Shown one piece after another: positions 53,480 through 62,894 of a DNA stretch of 64,000 bases. The position numbers and the translations under genes are program-made. Each line of letters begins with the position of its first letter. The stretch's first letter is position 1. Below the pieces are notes generated by a model, which was given only the letters and a program-made list of their open reading frames with translations, ran no database searches and had not been told where the DNA came from. Location of the stretch: positions 62,001-126,000 of the forward strand of contig CALKAR010000174.1 in assembly GCA_937988745.1 (NCBI GenBank), written 5' to 3'. Source of the stretch: an uncultured Peptococcaceae bacterium. GTDB lineage: Bacteria > Bacillota > Limnochordia > Darwinibacteriales > Darwinibacteriaceae.

Positions 53480-54823
53480 TTGCGGGTCAAACTGCCAAGT
53501 GCAATCATAGAGATTTGCCGTACCTTATCAGAGGCAGGATTTCAAGCTTATGTTGTTGGCGGCGCACTGCGAGATGCTCTCTTAGGTTTGACGCCACATG
53601 ACTGGGATATCACAACCGATGCTCTGCCTGATGAAGTGGAAGCCCTTTTTCCCAAAACAATTCCTACGGGTAAAGAGTTTGGCACGATCACGGTACTGTA
53701 TGAGGGTCAACCTGTAGAACTAACCACTATGCGGCAGGAAGGTAGATACAGTGACAAACGCAGGCCAGACATGGTGGTTTTCACGAAAGATATCATACTC
53801 GATCTGGCAAGACGCGATTTCACTGTGAATGCCATGGCCTATAACCCTATCACGGAGAAGTTCGTCGATCCTTTCAAGGGACGGCTGCACCTTAAGATTC
53901 GCCGTCTGGTGTGCGTTGGCGATCCAAAGGAACGTTTCTCAGAAGACCCGCTGCGCATGCTGAGATTGATCCGATTCCAGGCCGTCCTCGGCTTCAAAGT
54001 GGCAAAAAAAACAGCACGGGGCATCACTCCGCGGCTCATCAAGGTAGTCAGTGCGGAGCGCATTGGGCAAGAATTGGCAAAGCTGCTGCTGGGAGACCAT
54101 CTAGTTCCTGCTTTTGAGCTGTTCTTCACCAGCGGGCTCTTGGCGGAGGTTATCCCTGAACTGGCTGCCTGCGCCGGAGTAAACCAAGGAGAACAACACA
54201 GCTACGATGTACTGGGTCATTCTATTTTGGCCTGCCAGCGCATTCCCCCAGAGCTCCACCTGCGTTGGGCTGCATTACTCCATGATATCGGTAAGCCAGC
54301 CACAAAAGCAGAGAATGGCCGAGTACGTTTTCACGGCCACGATCAACTTGGTGCCGAGATGACAGAACATATCTTGAGGCGGCTGCGGTTTAGCAGCGAG
54401 CTTGTACAGCGGGTGAGCCATCTTGTTAGGTTTCACATGTACCCCATGGGCCCCCATATGACTGACAAGGCCATTCGGCACATGATCGCTAAGGTAGGCC
54501 GCGCTCATATATTCGATTTAATCGCTCTGCGGCAAGCAGACATCTCTGCCATGTACGTCAACCCTGTTCAAGCAGTCAGGTTTCTGACCGAATTACGCAG
54601 CCGAGTGCAGGAGGTCTTGGACGCCGAAACAGCTCTCACGGTCCAAGATTTAGCCGTTAATGGGCACGACATTATGATGGAGTTAGGCATGGGACCTGGA
54701 CCCAAGGTGGGCCAGCTTCTAGAACAGCTCTTAGAAGTGGTTATCGATGACCCATCTCAAAATAATCGTTCTGCTCTACTGGCTGCTGCGCAGCGCTTTT
54801 TCTCCGCGGATCATAAACCATAA
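53480..54823 (+). CDS. cca: CCA tRNA nucleotidyltransferase with HD domain
   Basis: Adds or repairs the 3' CCA of tRNA; 447 residues. YVVGGALRDALLG, HDWDITTDA (metal Asp pair), RRDFTVNAMAYNP and EDPLRMLRLIRF are class II nucleotidyltransferase motifs. From about residue 260 an HD domain follows (LRWAALLHDIGKPATKA and FHGHDQLGAEM), which may carry phosphohydrolase activity. TTG at 53480, eight bases after AAAGGAG, fits best. The 3' end overlaps the convergent acetyltransferase gene by 83 bases. Confidence 0.94.
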   Translation: MRVKLPSAIIEICRTLSEAGFQAYVVGGALRDALLGLTPHDWDITTDALPDEVEALFPKTIPTGKEFGTITVLYEGQPVELTTMRQEGRYSDKRRPDMVVFTKDIILDLARRDFTVNAMAYNPITEKFVDPFKGRLHLKIRRLVCVGDPKERFSEDPLRMLRLIRFQAVLGFKVAKKTARGITPRLIKVVSAERIGQELAKLLLGDHLVPAFELFFTSGLLAEVIPELAACAGVNQGEQHSYDVLGHSILACQRIPPELHLRWAALLHDIGKPATKAENGRVRFHGHDQLGAEMTEHILRRLRFSSELVQRVSHLVRFHMYPMGPHMTDKAIRHMIAKVGRAHIFDLIALRQADISAMYVNPVQAVRFLTELRSRVQEVLDAETALTVQDLAVNGHDIMMELGMGPGPKVGQLLEQLLEVVIDDPSQNNRSALLAAAQRFFSADHKP

Positions 54824-55325
54824 CGATGAACTCCATGGTTTGCTTCAGGCCCGGCCGTTGAAAACGCCCTAGCTCGCGAAATCTCGCGCGCCGATAGACC
54901 TTAATGGCACGGACGTTATCTGAGACAGCCGTCAATCTGAATCGAACGGCTCCCATGCGATCCTGGGCAAAACGAAGGCCACCTTCTAAGAAGCCTAAGC
55001 CATAACCCTGTCCGCACATGTCGGGCCGAAGGCCTAATCCTACATCTAGGTACGTAGAATCGCGGTAGAGGTATTCGCTGTTTTCATGCTTGACTCGCGC
55101 CGCACTTCCATAGCAGAAAAAACCCACTAATATACCGTCGCTTCTGACGCTGTAATACGGACCAGTCAAGAACTCCAAGACTGCCAAAGGAGAACCGCCC
55201 AAATTATACATTGTGTAGGGCGGTTCATATTCCCAATCAGCAATAGCAACCGCTTCCAGTTCTGAAACAACACCTATTTCATAAATTTTCCCTGTACGGG
55301 AATCGGTGTAAAAATATGGATCCAC
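54741..55325 (-). CDS. GNAT family N-acetyltransferase
   Basis: 194-residue acetyltransferase. Core motifs: YLDVGLGLRPDMCGQGYGLGFLEGG in two halves (acetyl-CoA loop Q/GxGxG near residue 110), LTAVSDNVRAIKVYRRARF near 145. Start GTG at 55325 after GAGGAG. The final 27 codons lie antisense to cca, an unusually large convergent overlap. Substrate unknown. Confidence 0.85.
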   Translation of the reverse strand: MDPYFYTDSRTGKIYEIGVVSELEAVAIADWEYEPPYTMYNLGGSPLAVLEFLTGPYYSVRSDGILVGFFCYGSAARVKHENSEYLYRDSTYLDVGLGLRPDMCGQGYGLGFLEGGLRFAQDRMGAVRFRLTAVSDNVRAIKVYRRARFRELGRFQRPGLKQTMEFIVMVYDPRRKSAAQQPVEQNDYFEMGHR

Positions 55326-55417
55326 GCCTCTGACTCCTCATCGTAAGCCCAGTACCGGCTGGTAATCTCTTCTTCCCTTAGAATTATCCGCCTGTTGGGG
55401 AATCCCTCCCAGTCTAT

Positions 55418-55897
55418 CTAATAACCCATTTCTTTTAGAATACGAGCCAAGACTCTCAACCGCTCGCCAATCAGTTCGCCATCTTTGCTCAAGGCTTCGT
55501 GGAAAAGCTGCAGATCTTCAGCAATTTTTTCGTTTTCAGTGCATACTTCAATGGTCATCGCATCACCCTGCAGACCGACCCGATCGACTAAAGGATTTTC
55601 TTCATCATAGAGATTCTCATAGCGATAAGCATCTTGAAAATACTGCAGAGTACGGATGACCAGAACCGCCAAATCGAGAACGCGGTGCAGCGGCAGTTCT
55701 TCAGATTGGCGAGACCATTTCTCACCTGTGTGACGCCACACTTTCGCCGAAATATCCACTCTACCCCGATCGTTCCACTGAGCCAAACCTAAGGAAAGAC
55801 CTTTGGCATCCGAAGAAAACGCCTGTCTTCCATCGACATTCTCGTAGTTCTCAACCACAATTACGGGTTTATGCTTCAAATTTGTTGGAATCTTCAT
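55418..55897 (-). CDS. conserved hypothetical protein, 159 aa
   Basis: Soluble alpha/beta protein beginning MKIPTNLKHKPVIVVENYE, with DAKGLSLGLAQWN and VWRHTGEKWSRQSEELPLHR. It resembles an uncharacterised Bacillota family that I think is DUF6530, from memory. ATG 55897 follows GAAGGAG. Monocistronic. No function can be proposed. Confidence 0.7.
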   Translation of the reverse strand: MKIPTNLKHKPVIVVENYENVDGRQAFSSDAKGLSLGLAQWNDRGRVDISAKVWRHTGEKWSRQSEELPLHRVLDLAVLVIRTLQYFQDAYRYENLYDEENPLVDRVGLQGDAMTIEVCTENEKIAEDLQLFHEALSKDGELIGERLRVLARILKEMGY

Positions 55898-56054
55898 TGT
55901 GTCAAATTCTCCTTCTAGTAGACTACTTATTTACTAGTTTAGTAAACGCTTCGCATTGTATCATGAAAAGGATTATGCCACAAGCCTTACCTTGTGTACA
56001 GCAGAGCAATCTGTTAGAATTTAGACAGTAAATACGACTAAAAGGAGGGGTTAG

Positions 56055-56879
56055 ATGGATATAAGCAATGTACTTTTCGCCTTCGGCTTGACAGTCCTTG
56101 CCGGTCTATCTACAGGGATTGGCAGCGCATTGGCCTTTTATACGAAACGGACCAACAAAACCTTTCTATCGGCAGCCTTGGGTTTTTCTGCCGGCGTGAT
56201 GATTTACGTATCCATGATTGAGATCTTTCCAAAGGCGCGCGAATCACTGGAACTCGTCTATGGACCATCAAAGGGGTATTGGGTGACCACTATTGGTTTT
56301 TTTGCCGGAATTGCCCTGATAGCCCTCATCGACCGATTTGTCCCTGAAGCTCAAAACCCCCACGAAATGCCGGATGTAAATGAAATGGCCACAACAAGCG
56401 AAACCGCAAAGGCTCATGAAGAAGCAACACTGATGCGGATGGGGCTTTTCTCTGCACTTGCGATTGCGATCCACAACTTCCCGGAGGGTTTAGCGACCTT
56501 TGTAGGTGCGCTGCAGGATCCGGCCCTGGGAATCAGCATTACCGTTGCCATTGCAATCCACAATATTCCGGAGGGAATCGCTGTTTCTATCCCGATTTAC
56601 TACGCAACAGGCAGTAAGCGTAAAGCCTTTCGCTATTCATTCTTGTCCGGCTTGTCTGAGCCTGTGGGAGCCTTAGTAGGGTACTTCTTGCTGCGCAATT
56701 TTCTCAACGATGCCATGTTCGGGATTATATTTGCTGTTGTTGCCGGAATTATGGTTTATATTTCCTTAGATGAACTTCTGCCGACTGCCGAAAAATACGG
56801 GCAACACCACCATGTAGGTATCTACGGTCTGATTGCAGGAATGGCAGTCATGGCTCTTAGTTTGCTTCTGTTAGGGTAA
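56055..56879 (+). CDS. zupT: ZIP family metal transporter
   Basis: Zinc (and possibly iron or manganese) uptake protein of 274 residues with eight helices. The metal-path motifs [10 protein letters not shown] (helix IV) and [12 protein letters not shown] (helix V) are intact. A His-poor, acidic loop lies near residues 100-120. AAAGGAGGGG precedes ATG 56055. Stands alone. Complements the znuABC system at 33.6-36.1 kb. Confidence 0.93.
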   Translation: MDISNVLFAFGLTVLAGLSTGIGSALAFYTKRTNKTFLSAALGFSAGVMIYVSMIEIFPKARESLELVYGPSKGYWVTTIGFFAGIALIALIDRFVPEAQNPHEMPDVNEMATTSETAKAHEEATLMRMGLFSALAIAIHNFPEGLATFVGALQDPALGISITVAIAIHNIPEGIAVSIPIYYATGSKRKAFRYSFLSGLSEPVGALVGYFLLRNFLNDAMFGIIFAVVAGIMVYISLDELLPTAEKYGQHHHVGIYGLIAGMAVMALSLLLLG

Positions 56880-56895
56880 TCGATTGGTGTGCAGC

Positions 56896-57507
56896 TCAAT
56901 CCATCTGCTCGCCCCGGGCTATGAAACTAAGATGTGTTCGGTTTTTAGCGTCTAACTTCGCCATGATCACCGACACCAAATTTCGTACTGTACCTTCACT
57001 CAAAAAAAGGTGTGCCGCGACTTCTTTATTGGTCAAACCCTGCGCTACCAAATCTAGGACGTCTCGTTCCCTGGGAGTAAGTGTCTTTAAGGCTGGCACC
57101 TCTGGTGTCGTGAGGGTTTTCAGTACCGTGCTGTCTAACACTGCTGTGCCTGAATACAGCATACGCAGTTGATTAGGTATATTGGCAATCTTATCGGTTT
57201 TCAATAAGTAACCTTCGGCACCTGCTTTGAGGGCCATGGCGATGTTGGGCCGGTCATGGAAAGTGGTAAGCATCACCACTTTAGTATCAGGGTTTATCTG
57301 CTTTATCAACCTGGTTGCCTGAATACCATCCATTTCCGGCATGCGAATGTCCATTAGAACAATGTCCGGTGCTTGTCGTTGGCAGAGCTGCACCGCTTCC
57401 GAGCCGTTAGCTGCTGTGCCTATCACTTCTATGTCTGGTTCCTTGGATAGAACAAGCTTCAAGCTGCGGCAGATCAAGATATCGTCGTCTACAATGATTA
57501 CGGTCAT
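56896..57507 (-). CDS. NarL/LuxR-type response regulator
   Basis: 203 residues: receiver domain with VDDDILI, phosphorylated Asp in DIVLMDIRMPEMDG near 53 and Lys in LLKTDK near 103, then a LuxR-type helix-turn-helix from about 140 (LTPRERDVLDLVAQGLTNKEV). Partner of the kinase at 57542; the probable target is the ABC exporter operon just upstream. ATG 57507 follows GAGGAG. Confidence 0.93.
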   Translation of the reverse strand: MTVIIVDDDILICRSLKLVLSKEPDIEVIGTAANGSEAVQLCQRQAPDIVLMDIRMPEMDGIQATRLIKQINPDTKVVMLTTFHDRPNIAMALKAGAEGYLLKTDKIANIPNQLRMLYSGTAVLDSTVLKTLTTPEVPALKTLTPRERDVLDLVAQGLTNKEVAAHLFLSEGTVRNLVSVIMAKLDAKNRTHLSFIARGEQMD

Positions 57508-57541
57508 TTTACATTCTCTCCTCTAAGAGGCAGCACACAAA

Positions 57542-58597
57542 CTAAACGAAACGAAACCCTTCACGGGTATCCGTTGAAATACTCCCCCCTACGGCCTTAG
57601 CTCGCTGTCTTAGACTGCGCAAGCCCATTCCTGGGTTAGTGTGAACATTGTCAACACCGTCATTATGCACACTTAATCGCACGACATAATTGGTTATGTC
57701 ACAACTGACATGAACCTTTGTGGGATGGGCATGGCGCATAATGTTCGTCAACGCCTCCTTCAGACAAGCCTCGAGAATACTCCACAGATAAACGGGTACC
57801 TTTGCAGGATCCCCGAAGACGCTGAATTCCACAGGACAAAGCTGAAAAGCTTCGCATAATTGGTGAAGGCCATCCACTCCTACGCTCTGAAGCGGAGCGA
57901 GATTGTGCACTGTATCGCGCATTCTGGCAATTCCTTTATCCAAGCGTTTTAGCGCCTCACCAAAGAGCTCTTGCGCAGTGGACGGGTCGTCGTGTAGAAG
58001 GTCCCACACGATTTGGAGCGACATATAGGCGGCGACAATTTCATGACCCGCTTGGTCGTGAATTTCACGGGCAATACGGCTCCGTTCCGAGAGCTCTGAC
58101 ATTCGTGCCACTTGTACGTTAGCGGTCAGTAGTTCGCGTTGGAGGCTTTCTAACTCGTACTGCCGCTGCCGCTGGAGATCTAAGACGGTCAAAGCATCAG
58201 CCTGTTGACTTCTCCATGCCCACAACGACATTCCCGCCAATGAGCCCAAAACAACTAGGAGAATTGCAGCAAATCTTGGCCCAAGTATTAGTACAGCCAC
58301 AAGACCAGGCGCAGCCCAGTATGGTTGGCCTAGGACTGCTGCCTCAAATGAACTGAGGGCCAAGATACCTTCCGCGCCCTCCCACACCTGGACAAAGCAC
58401 AAAATTGCCACCTGGTCAATGAGAGTTGTCCACACATAGGCTGGAAACCGCCAGCGCAGGAGTATTAAGAAAACCAAGACCAAAACGAGGAATAGCCCGG
58501 TTGGGCCAGTTTCACTGGTTATCCACGCAGTGATGAGCGCCCCCAGGCCAATCCATCGATAGGCAGTTACCATCCAATCTACATGAAGTCCTTCCAT
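57542..58597 (-). CDS. sensor histidine kinase, HisKA_3 type
   Basis: 351 residues, DesK/LiaS-like. About five or six N-terminal helices serve as membrane sensor, with no extracytoplasmic domain. After a coiled linker comes the phosphorylated His in SRIAREIHDQAGHEIVA near residue 175. The ATPase domain has EACLKEALTNIMRHAHPTK and a G box GMGLRSLRQRAKAVGG. ATG at 58597 after AGGTG is preferred to longer frames that overlap the permease. Fifth-to-last order: ATPase, permease, permease, kinase, regulator. Confidence 0.92.
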   Translation of the reverse strand: MEGLHVDWMVTAYRWIGLGALITAWITSETGPTGLFLVLVLVFLILLRWRFPAYVWTTLIDQVAILCFVQVWEGAEGILALSSFEAAVLGQPYWAAPGLVAVLILGPRFAAILLVVLGSLAGMSLWAWRSQQADALTVLDLQRQRQYELESLQRELLTANVQVARMSELSERSRIAREIHDQAGHEIVAAYMSLQIVWDLLHDDPSTAQELFGEALKRLDKGIARMRDTVHNLAPLQSVGVDGLHQLCEAFQLCPVEFSVFGDPAKVPVYLWSILEACLKEALTNIMRHAHPTKVHVSCDITNYVVRLSVHNDGVDNVHTNPGMGLRSLRQRAKAVGGSISTDTREGFRFV

Positions 58598-58605
58598 CGT
58601 GTCAC

Positions 58606-59289
58606 CTACTCCAGCCTCCGCTTGCTCCCAAAGGTAAGAAAAACGGCTGCAAAAAGAATCATTATACCCAGAGACAACCAATAGGTACGGCCGCTGCTTT
58701 GATCCAAACTCAGCAGTGCATTCGCTAACCAATAGGGAGGCATCATCATCGCAACGTTCTGCATAATTCCCTGCAGCACGGTAATCGGGACGAACACACC
58801 CCCAAAGAGCGCCATCACGCTCAATAAAAGACTGAAACCAGCATCTGATAGTGCTTTGCTGCGAAAAAGTGAATGCCAAGCCAAGCATAAAGCTAAGGCA
58901 GTTCCAGCGAAAACAGTGTAACCTAACAGCGCTTTCCCCGCCATGGGCCAATCCCAACCCTGCCAGATAAGCCTTGAACCCAGAACTACAACAATCTGAA
59001 CGATCAAAAGAACAAGGGCTGCCATAAGGTTTTGAAACAGATAATTACGAGTAGTGATAGGAGCAGCAAAGATTCGGACTGCAGTACCATTTACCCGGTC
59101 CTCCATAATCGGCTGAACCAGCATGAAAGCGGCTAGAAGGATCACCATACTGTATAGGGAAAACCCAACTAAGGATCCCCCTTCCCATAAAGGACTAAGA
59201 AGCATCAGGCAACTGGGAGCAATCCAGAGTACCACCAAGGTCCACTTGCGTCGCAAACTTCGCAGAAGGGCATACCGAAAAATCGTCAT
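58606..59289 (-). CDS. ABC-2 type permease (second)
   Basis: Membrane subunit of 227 residues with six helices, ABC-2 family; basic N-terminus RYALLRSLRRKW and later MMPPYWLANALLSLDQ, a stretch common in NatB/DrrB-type exporters. Overlaps the first permease by 4 bases. Probably exports a drug, peptide or lipid. Confidence 0.85.
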   Translation of the reverse strand: MTIFRYALLRSLRRKWTLVVLWIAPSCLMLLSPLWEGGSLVGFSLYSMVILLAAFMLVQPIMEDRVNGTAVRIFAAPITTRNYLFQNLMAALVLLIVQIVVVLGSRLIWQGWDWPMAGKALLGYTVFAGTALALCLAWHSLFRSKALSDAGFSLLLSVMALFGGVFVPITVLQGIMQNVAMMMPPYWLANALLSLDQSSGRTYWLSLGIMILFAAVFLTFGSKRRLE

Positions 59290-60047
59290 GCCAACTTCCT
59301 CCTTCCTAAGACCACCACAAAGGCGGCAAGGACTGCGATAGAGACAGCTAACCCAACAAGGCTGATCCAGAGATTTACTGTCGAAGGTTCAAACATACCA
59401 GCGGCTTTAATGGCAGTTCGGGCTAAAGCGTAGGGCGTGCCGTAGCGTCCCATAAAATTGAAAAACGCACTTGGGGGCATCGGAAACAACCCACCACCCA
59501 TAATTACCATCGCCAAAGAGATTACCCATGATAGAGTCTCTGTAATGCTGGTTGAACGAACCAATAAGAAGATGGTCATTATCAAGAGCTGTGAGGTGAG
59601 GGAGACCATGAGAATAACCAAACACGTGACCAAGAGATTACCCCAATAAGCCTTGAGAAACGCAGCGGTGATTGCCACAACCAAGAGTCCTTGCAAAAAA
59701 CTAAAAACCGTGCTGGCCCCTACTGCGGCAAATACCAGCATATGGGTAGGAAAGGGTGCAGATTTCAGCCGCCACTTCATTGCCTGCAGGAAATCATGAT
59801 CAAGATAGTGTAAAAGTACCAGGCCACCATTCAGTTGAAAGAGAATCATCATGTGCGTAGACAGTTGGGTGGCGAGCATATTGTACCCCTGAACCATGAA
59901 CGAGCCATCACTAATAGCTGCCAAGACTCTGGTTAACACCCAGATTACTGATACAGGTGTGACGACGTAAATAACAGGCCCTAAAGGCTCGCGGGTAATC
60001 CGGCGCAGATAATGACGAAACCCTAAGCTTAACTGAGCTTTGCTCAT
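59286..60047 (-). CDS. ABC-2 type permease (first)
   Basis: Membrane subunit of 253 residues, six helices, with LGFRHYLRRITREP at the N-terminus. Overlaps the ATPase gene by 4 bases (ATGA) and the second permease by 4. The two permeases would form a heterodimer with the ATPase at 60044. Confidence 0.85.
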   Translation of the reverse strand: MSKAQLSLGFRHYLRRITREPLGPVIYVVTPVSVIWVLTRVLAAISDGSFMVQGYNMLATQLSTHMMILFQLNGGLVLLHYLDHDFLQAMKWRLKSAPFPTHMLVFAAVGASTVFSFLQGLLVVAITAAFLKAYWGNLLVTCLVILMVSLTSQLLIMTIFLLVRSTSITETLSWVISLAMVIMGGGLFPMPPSAFFNFMGRYGTPYALARTAIKAAGMFEPSTVNLWISLVGLAVSIAVLAAFVVVLGRRKLA

Positions 60048-60991
60048 GAACGTCCCTCCTCGTCATCGCGCAGACTCTTCCCTGTCAAGGTCAAGAATAC
60101 GTCCTCCAGAGTAGTTCCCTCGGCGGAAACGGCAACCACACCGCCGTACTGTTGAGCTAATGCCAAGATTCGATCCAGATTATTCGCTTGCGGCTGCGAA
60201 ACGATGGTATACTCCGCCCCCACATTTGTAACCTGCTTTACTCCCTGTACGTCTCTAAGGGCTGCGCTGAGTTCAGGCGCTGGAGAATGCACCGTCACAC
60301 GGACAATTTCTTCATGGTGAATTCTGCGAACTAGGTCCTCCAAAGTTCCATCAGCGATGATATGCCCTTGATCCATAATCACTATCCGTGAAGCAATGGC
60401 TTGGACCTCCTCCATGTAGTGCGAGGTGTACAGAATTGTGGTCCCCTCCTCTGCTAGCCGCTTCACTGAATCGAGAATGTGCTTCCGCGATTGAGGATCG
60501 ATTCCCACCGTCGGTTCATCCATGATGATAAACTTGGGCTCATGCACGAGGGCGCATGCAATATTCAGACGTCGCGCCATCCCTCCAGAGAACTTTCTGG
60601 GATACCCCTCAGCATGCTCTGTTAGGCCCACAAACTCGAGGGCGTGTGCCACTCTCTCCTCAAGAAAGCGCCCGCGCAGGCCATACAAGCCACCAAAGAA
60701 ACGCAAATTTTCCGCGGCCGTTAGTTCTCCAAAAACGGTAACCTCTTGGGTGACTAGGCCAAGATTCTGCTTTAAGTGAAGCTTATTTACATCTTGCCGT
60801 TCTCCAAAGAGAGTTATTTCACCCCCATCGATGCTGATCAAACCAGCCAATGCCCTAATTGCAGTGGTCTTGCCTGCTCCGTTTGGACCTAAGAGCCCAA
60901 GGACCTCGCCCTCATAAATCGGAAAATCTACATTATCAAGGGCTAGTACGTTTCCATAGCGCTTAACTACATTCTGAAAGCTGGCTATCAT
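60044..60991 (-). CDS. ABC transporter ATP-binding protein (exporter)
   Basis: 315-residue ATPase of the DrrA/NatA type: Walker A GPNGAGKTTAIRAL, signature KFSGGMARRLNIA, Walker B FIIMDEPTVGIDPQSR, H loop in TILYTSHYMEE. The C-terminal extension of about 90 residues is typical of drug exporters. First gene of the five-gene exporter/two-component operon. A TATAAT lies about 40 bases upstream at 61024-61029. Confidence 0.93.
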   Translation of the reverse strand: MIASFQNVVKRYGNVLALDNVDFPIYEGEVLGLLGPNGAGKTTAIRALAGLISIDGGEITLFGERQDVNKLHLKQNLGLVTQEVTVFGELTAAENLRFFGGLYGLRGRFLEERVAHALEFVGLTEHAEGYPRKFSGGMARRLNIACALVHEPKFIIMDEPTVGIDPQSRKHILDSVKRLAEEGTTILYTSHYMEEVQAIASRIVIMDQGHIIADGTLEDLVRRIHHEEIVRVTVHSPAPELSAALRDVQGVKQVTNVGAEYTIVSQPQANNLDRILALAQQYGGVVAVSAEGTTLEDVFLTLTGKSLRDDEEGRS

Positions 60992-61064
60992 GTGCCCACC
61001 TCCAAATATCCGAACTTATCGATATTATAACGAACCCTAGTGGTGGGAAATAGTGACGAATGTC

Positions 61065-61101
61065 ATAAAAAAACTCAAACCCAGTTTACACCGGGTTTGA
61101 G
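61065..61101 (-). terminator. Rho-independent terminator after the epimerase gene
   Basis: CTCAAACCC (61074-61082) and GGGTTTGAG (61093-61101) pair; TTTTTTTATG follows on the minus strand. It separates the epimerase gene from the exporter operon. Confidence 0.88.
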
Positions 61102-61140
61102 TGACCATTATCAAGTATAGAGTTTTCCGTCACAGCCTTT

Positions 61141-61920
61141 CTATACCTGCTTCTGGCGCATTGCTCTGAGGTACCCACGATTGTCCAGCCAAAAAACAGA
61201 ATCGGCTGCGTTATCGGGCCCCACTTCTAGAGCCCAAATGGCATCTGGGCAGTACTGCTCCAGAGCGCTGCATACTTCATCTAGAGGCAGCGAGCCTGCA
61301 CCTAGACTCAAATGTTCATCGTTTCGGCCGTGGTTATCGTGGAGATGAACATATCCTATCAAATCACCGGCGCGCACAATCCAGTCAACAACCGGCAGTT
61401 TGGAGTTGCAGTGGGCATGTCCTATATCCAGGCAGATTCCCAAAGAATCTCGATCGATGGTGCGGACGACATCAATTAGCAGTTCGGGATCGTCTTCCAA
61501 GAGATTCTCCAGGTAAATATTTGCCTGTACATCTACCTCTTGAAAAAACTGCTCCCACAGCTCTACACTACGCCTAAGCCATCCTCCTGGGGTATTGGTT
61601 CCCGGAACATATCCGTGATGCAGAACTATATGGTCGGCTCCGAGCTGTACAGCCCGCTCATGGGCATAGACAAAACGCTCATAGGTCACCTGCCGAATCA
61701 GACGATCAGAGCTGCCCATGCTCAGATCAGCAAACGGCCCGTGGAGTGCTCGCGGCATAATGTCCGCATACATCTCATTATGTCGGAGAACTGCATCTGG
61801 ACTGTTCTCTTCGTAATCAGGATTGGCAAACGCCTGCATTTCTACTCCCAAGCCATATCGGCGGCATAAGTCAGCTGCGGACTCTGGCTGGGAGGCATCA
61901 CACAGCAAAATATACTCCAT
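61141..61920 (-). CDS. TIM-barrel sugar phosphate isomerase/epimerase family protein
   Basis: 259-residue xylose-isomerase-like TIM barrel (AP endonuclease 2 family). Metal-ligand candidates are His in IVLHHGYV, Glu in IYLENLLED, Asp/His in ICLDIGHAHC and His in YVHLHDNHGRNDEH, and a late Glu in WALEVGPD. The role, sugar isomerase or other, is not settled. ATG 61920 follows GAGGAG and is 4 bases after the kinase stop, so it is coupled to the sugar kinase. Confidence 0.85.
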   Translation of the reverse strand: MEYILLCDASQPESAADLCRRYGLGVEMQAFANPDYEENSPDAVLRHNEMYADIMPRALHGPFADLSMGSSDRLIRQVTYERFVYAHERAVQLGADHIVLHHGYVPGTNTPGGWLRRSVELWEQFFQEVDVQANIYLENLLEDDPELLIDVVRTIDRDSLGICLDIGHAHCNSKLPVVDWIVRAGDLIGYVHLHDNHGRNDEHLSLGAGSLPLDEVCSALEQYCPDAIWALEVGPDNAADSVFWLDNRGYLRAMRQKQV

Positions 61921-61924
61921 TGAT

Positions 61925-62869
61925 TCACTCCTCTAGCCCGGTCTCCACAGCGATGCGCTCGAGCGCATCTAATACCGCTGCGCGAGCAGGAACAGCCGTA
62001 CCGGCCTGTTCAGCAGCTGCCGTGGCTGCAGCGGTGGCAAAACGGGCTAATTCCGGCAGAGACCACCCCTGGGCCCATGCAGCAAGACTGGCGGCCAGCA
62101 TAACATCTCCACATCCTACAGTACTCTGCACCTCACACTGTGAAGCAGTCGCCCAAACTGGCTTTTCGTCCACTCGTCTAAAGACCGCTCCATCTTTCCC
62201 AAGGGAGATAATAGCTGAAGACACACCTGAGTTCACAAAAGCATCCAAACAGTCGAGCAAAGCCGCTCTTGTATTCAATGGCCGGTCAAACCAAACTTCA
62301 GCTTCCGCCTTATTGGGCTTAATCATGTGTGGGCCAGCAGCTAAGCCTCTACGAAAAGGTTCTGCTGAAGAATCTAAAACACAGAATACACCTTTGTCCT
62401 TTGCGAAGCGAATAAGGGTTCCATAAAAATCATCAGGAACACCAGGTGGCAGACTGCCAGCACAGACCAGAACGTCACCGGGTTGCAGGGCATTTAGGAC
62501 CATACTGCTGATGGCCTGACAGTCAGAATCGGTCAGATAAGGGCCCGGTTCATTTACTTCTGTAGTAAGCTTGGTCCGGGCATCATAGATTTTAAGGTTT
62601 GTGCGTGTTGGTCTATCACGCAGATCATAGAGGTTGTGTTTAATGCCCGCCTTCACGAGGGTGTCACGAATCAAAGTCCCCCCTGCTCCTCCCACTGGAG
62701 CGATGACAAGCGATTCTAAACCAAACTCCTTTAGGGCAAGTGAGACATTGATGCCCTTTCCTCGACCTTCCACCTTTACATCCTGCACCCTATTGGTGGC
62801 GCCCAACTCAAACCCGGAGACGGTCACCGTCCGGTCTACGGCCGGATTCATCGTCAAGGTATAGATCAC
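61925..62869 (-). CDS. PfkB-family sugar kinase (1-phosphofructokinase/tagatose-6-phosphate kinase type)
   Basis: 314 residues. N-terminus YTLTMNPAVDRTV is diagnostic of the FruK/LacC branch. GRGKGINVSLALKEFG is PfkB signature 1; the catalytic Asp lies in TVGCGDVMLA near 250 (most relatives have GAGDS). It phosphorylates fructose 1-phosphate or tagatose 6-phosphate; no PTS genes are seen to decide. GTG at 62869 after GAGGAG. Confidence 0.88.
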   Translation of the reverse strand: MIYTLTMNPAVDRTVTVSGFELGATNRVQDVKVEGRGKGINVSLALKEFGLESLVIAPVGGAGGTLIRDTLVKAGIKHNLYDLRDRPTRTNLKIYDARTKLTTEVNEPGPYLTDSDCQAISSMVLNALQPGDVLVCAGSLPPGVPDDFYGTLIRFAKDKGVFCVLDSSAEPFRRGLAAGPHMIKPNKAEAEVWFDRPLNTRAALLDCLDAFVNSGVSSAIISLGKDGAVFRRVDEKPVWATASQCEVQSTVGCGDVMLAASLAAWAQGWSLPELARFATAAATAAAEQAGTAVPARAAVLDALERIAVETGLEE

Positions 62870-62894
62870 AACAGATTCTCCTCAACCACCGTTA

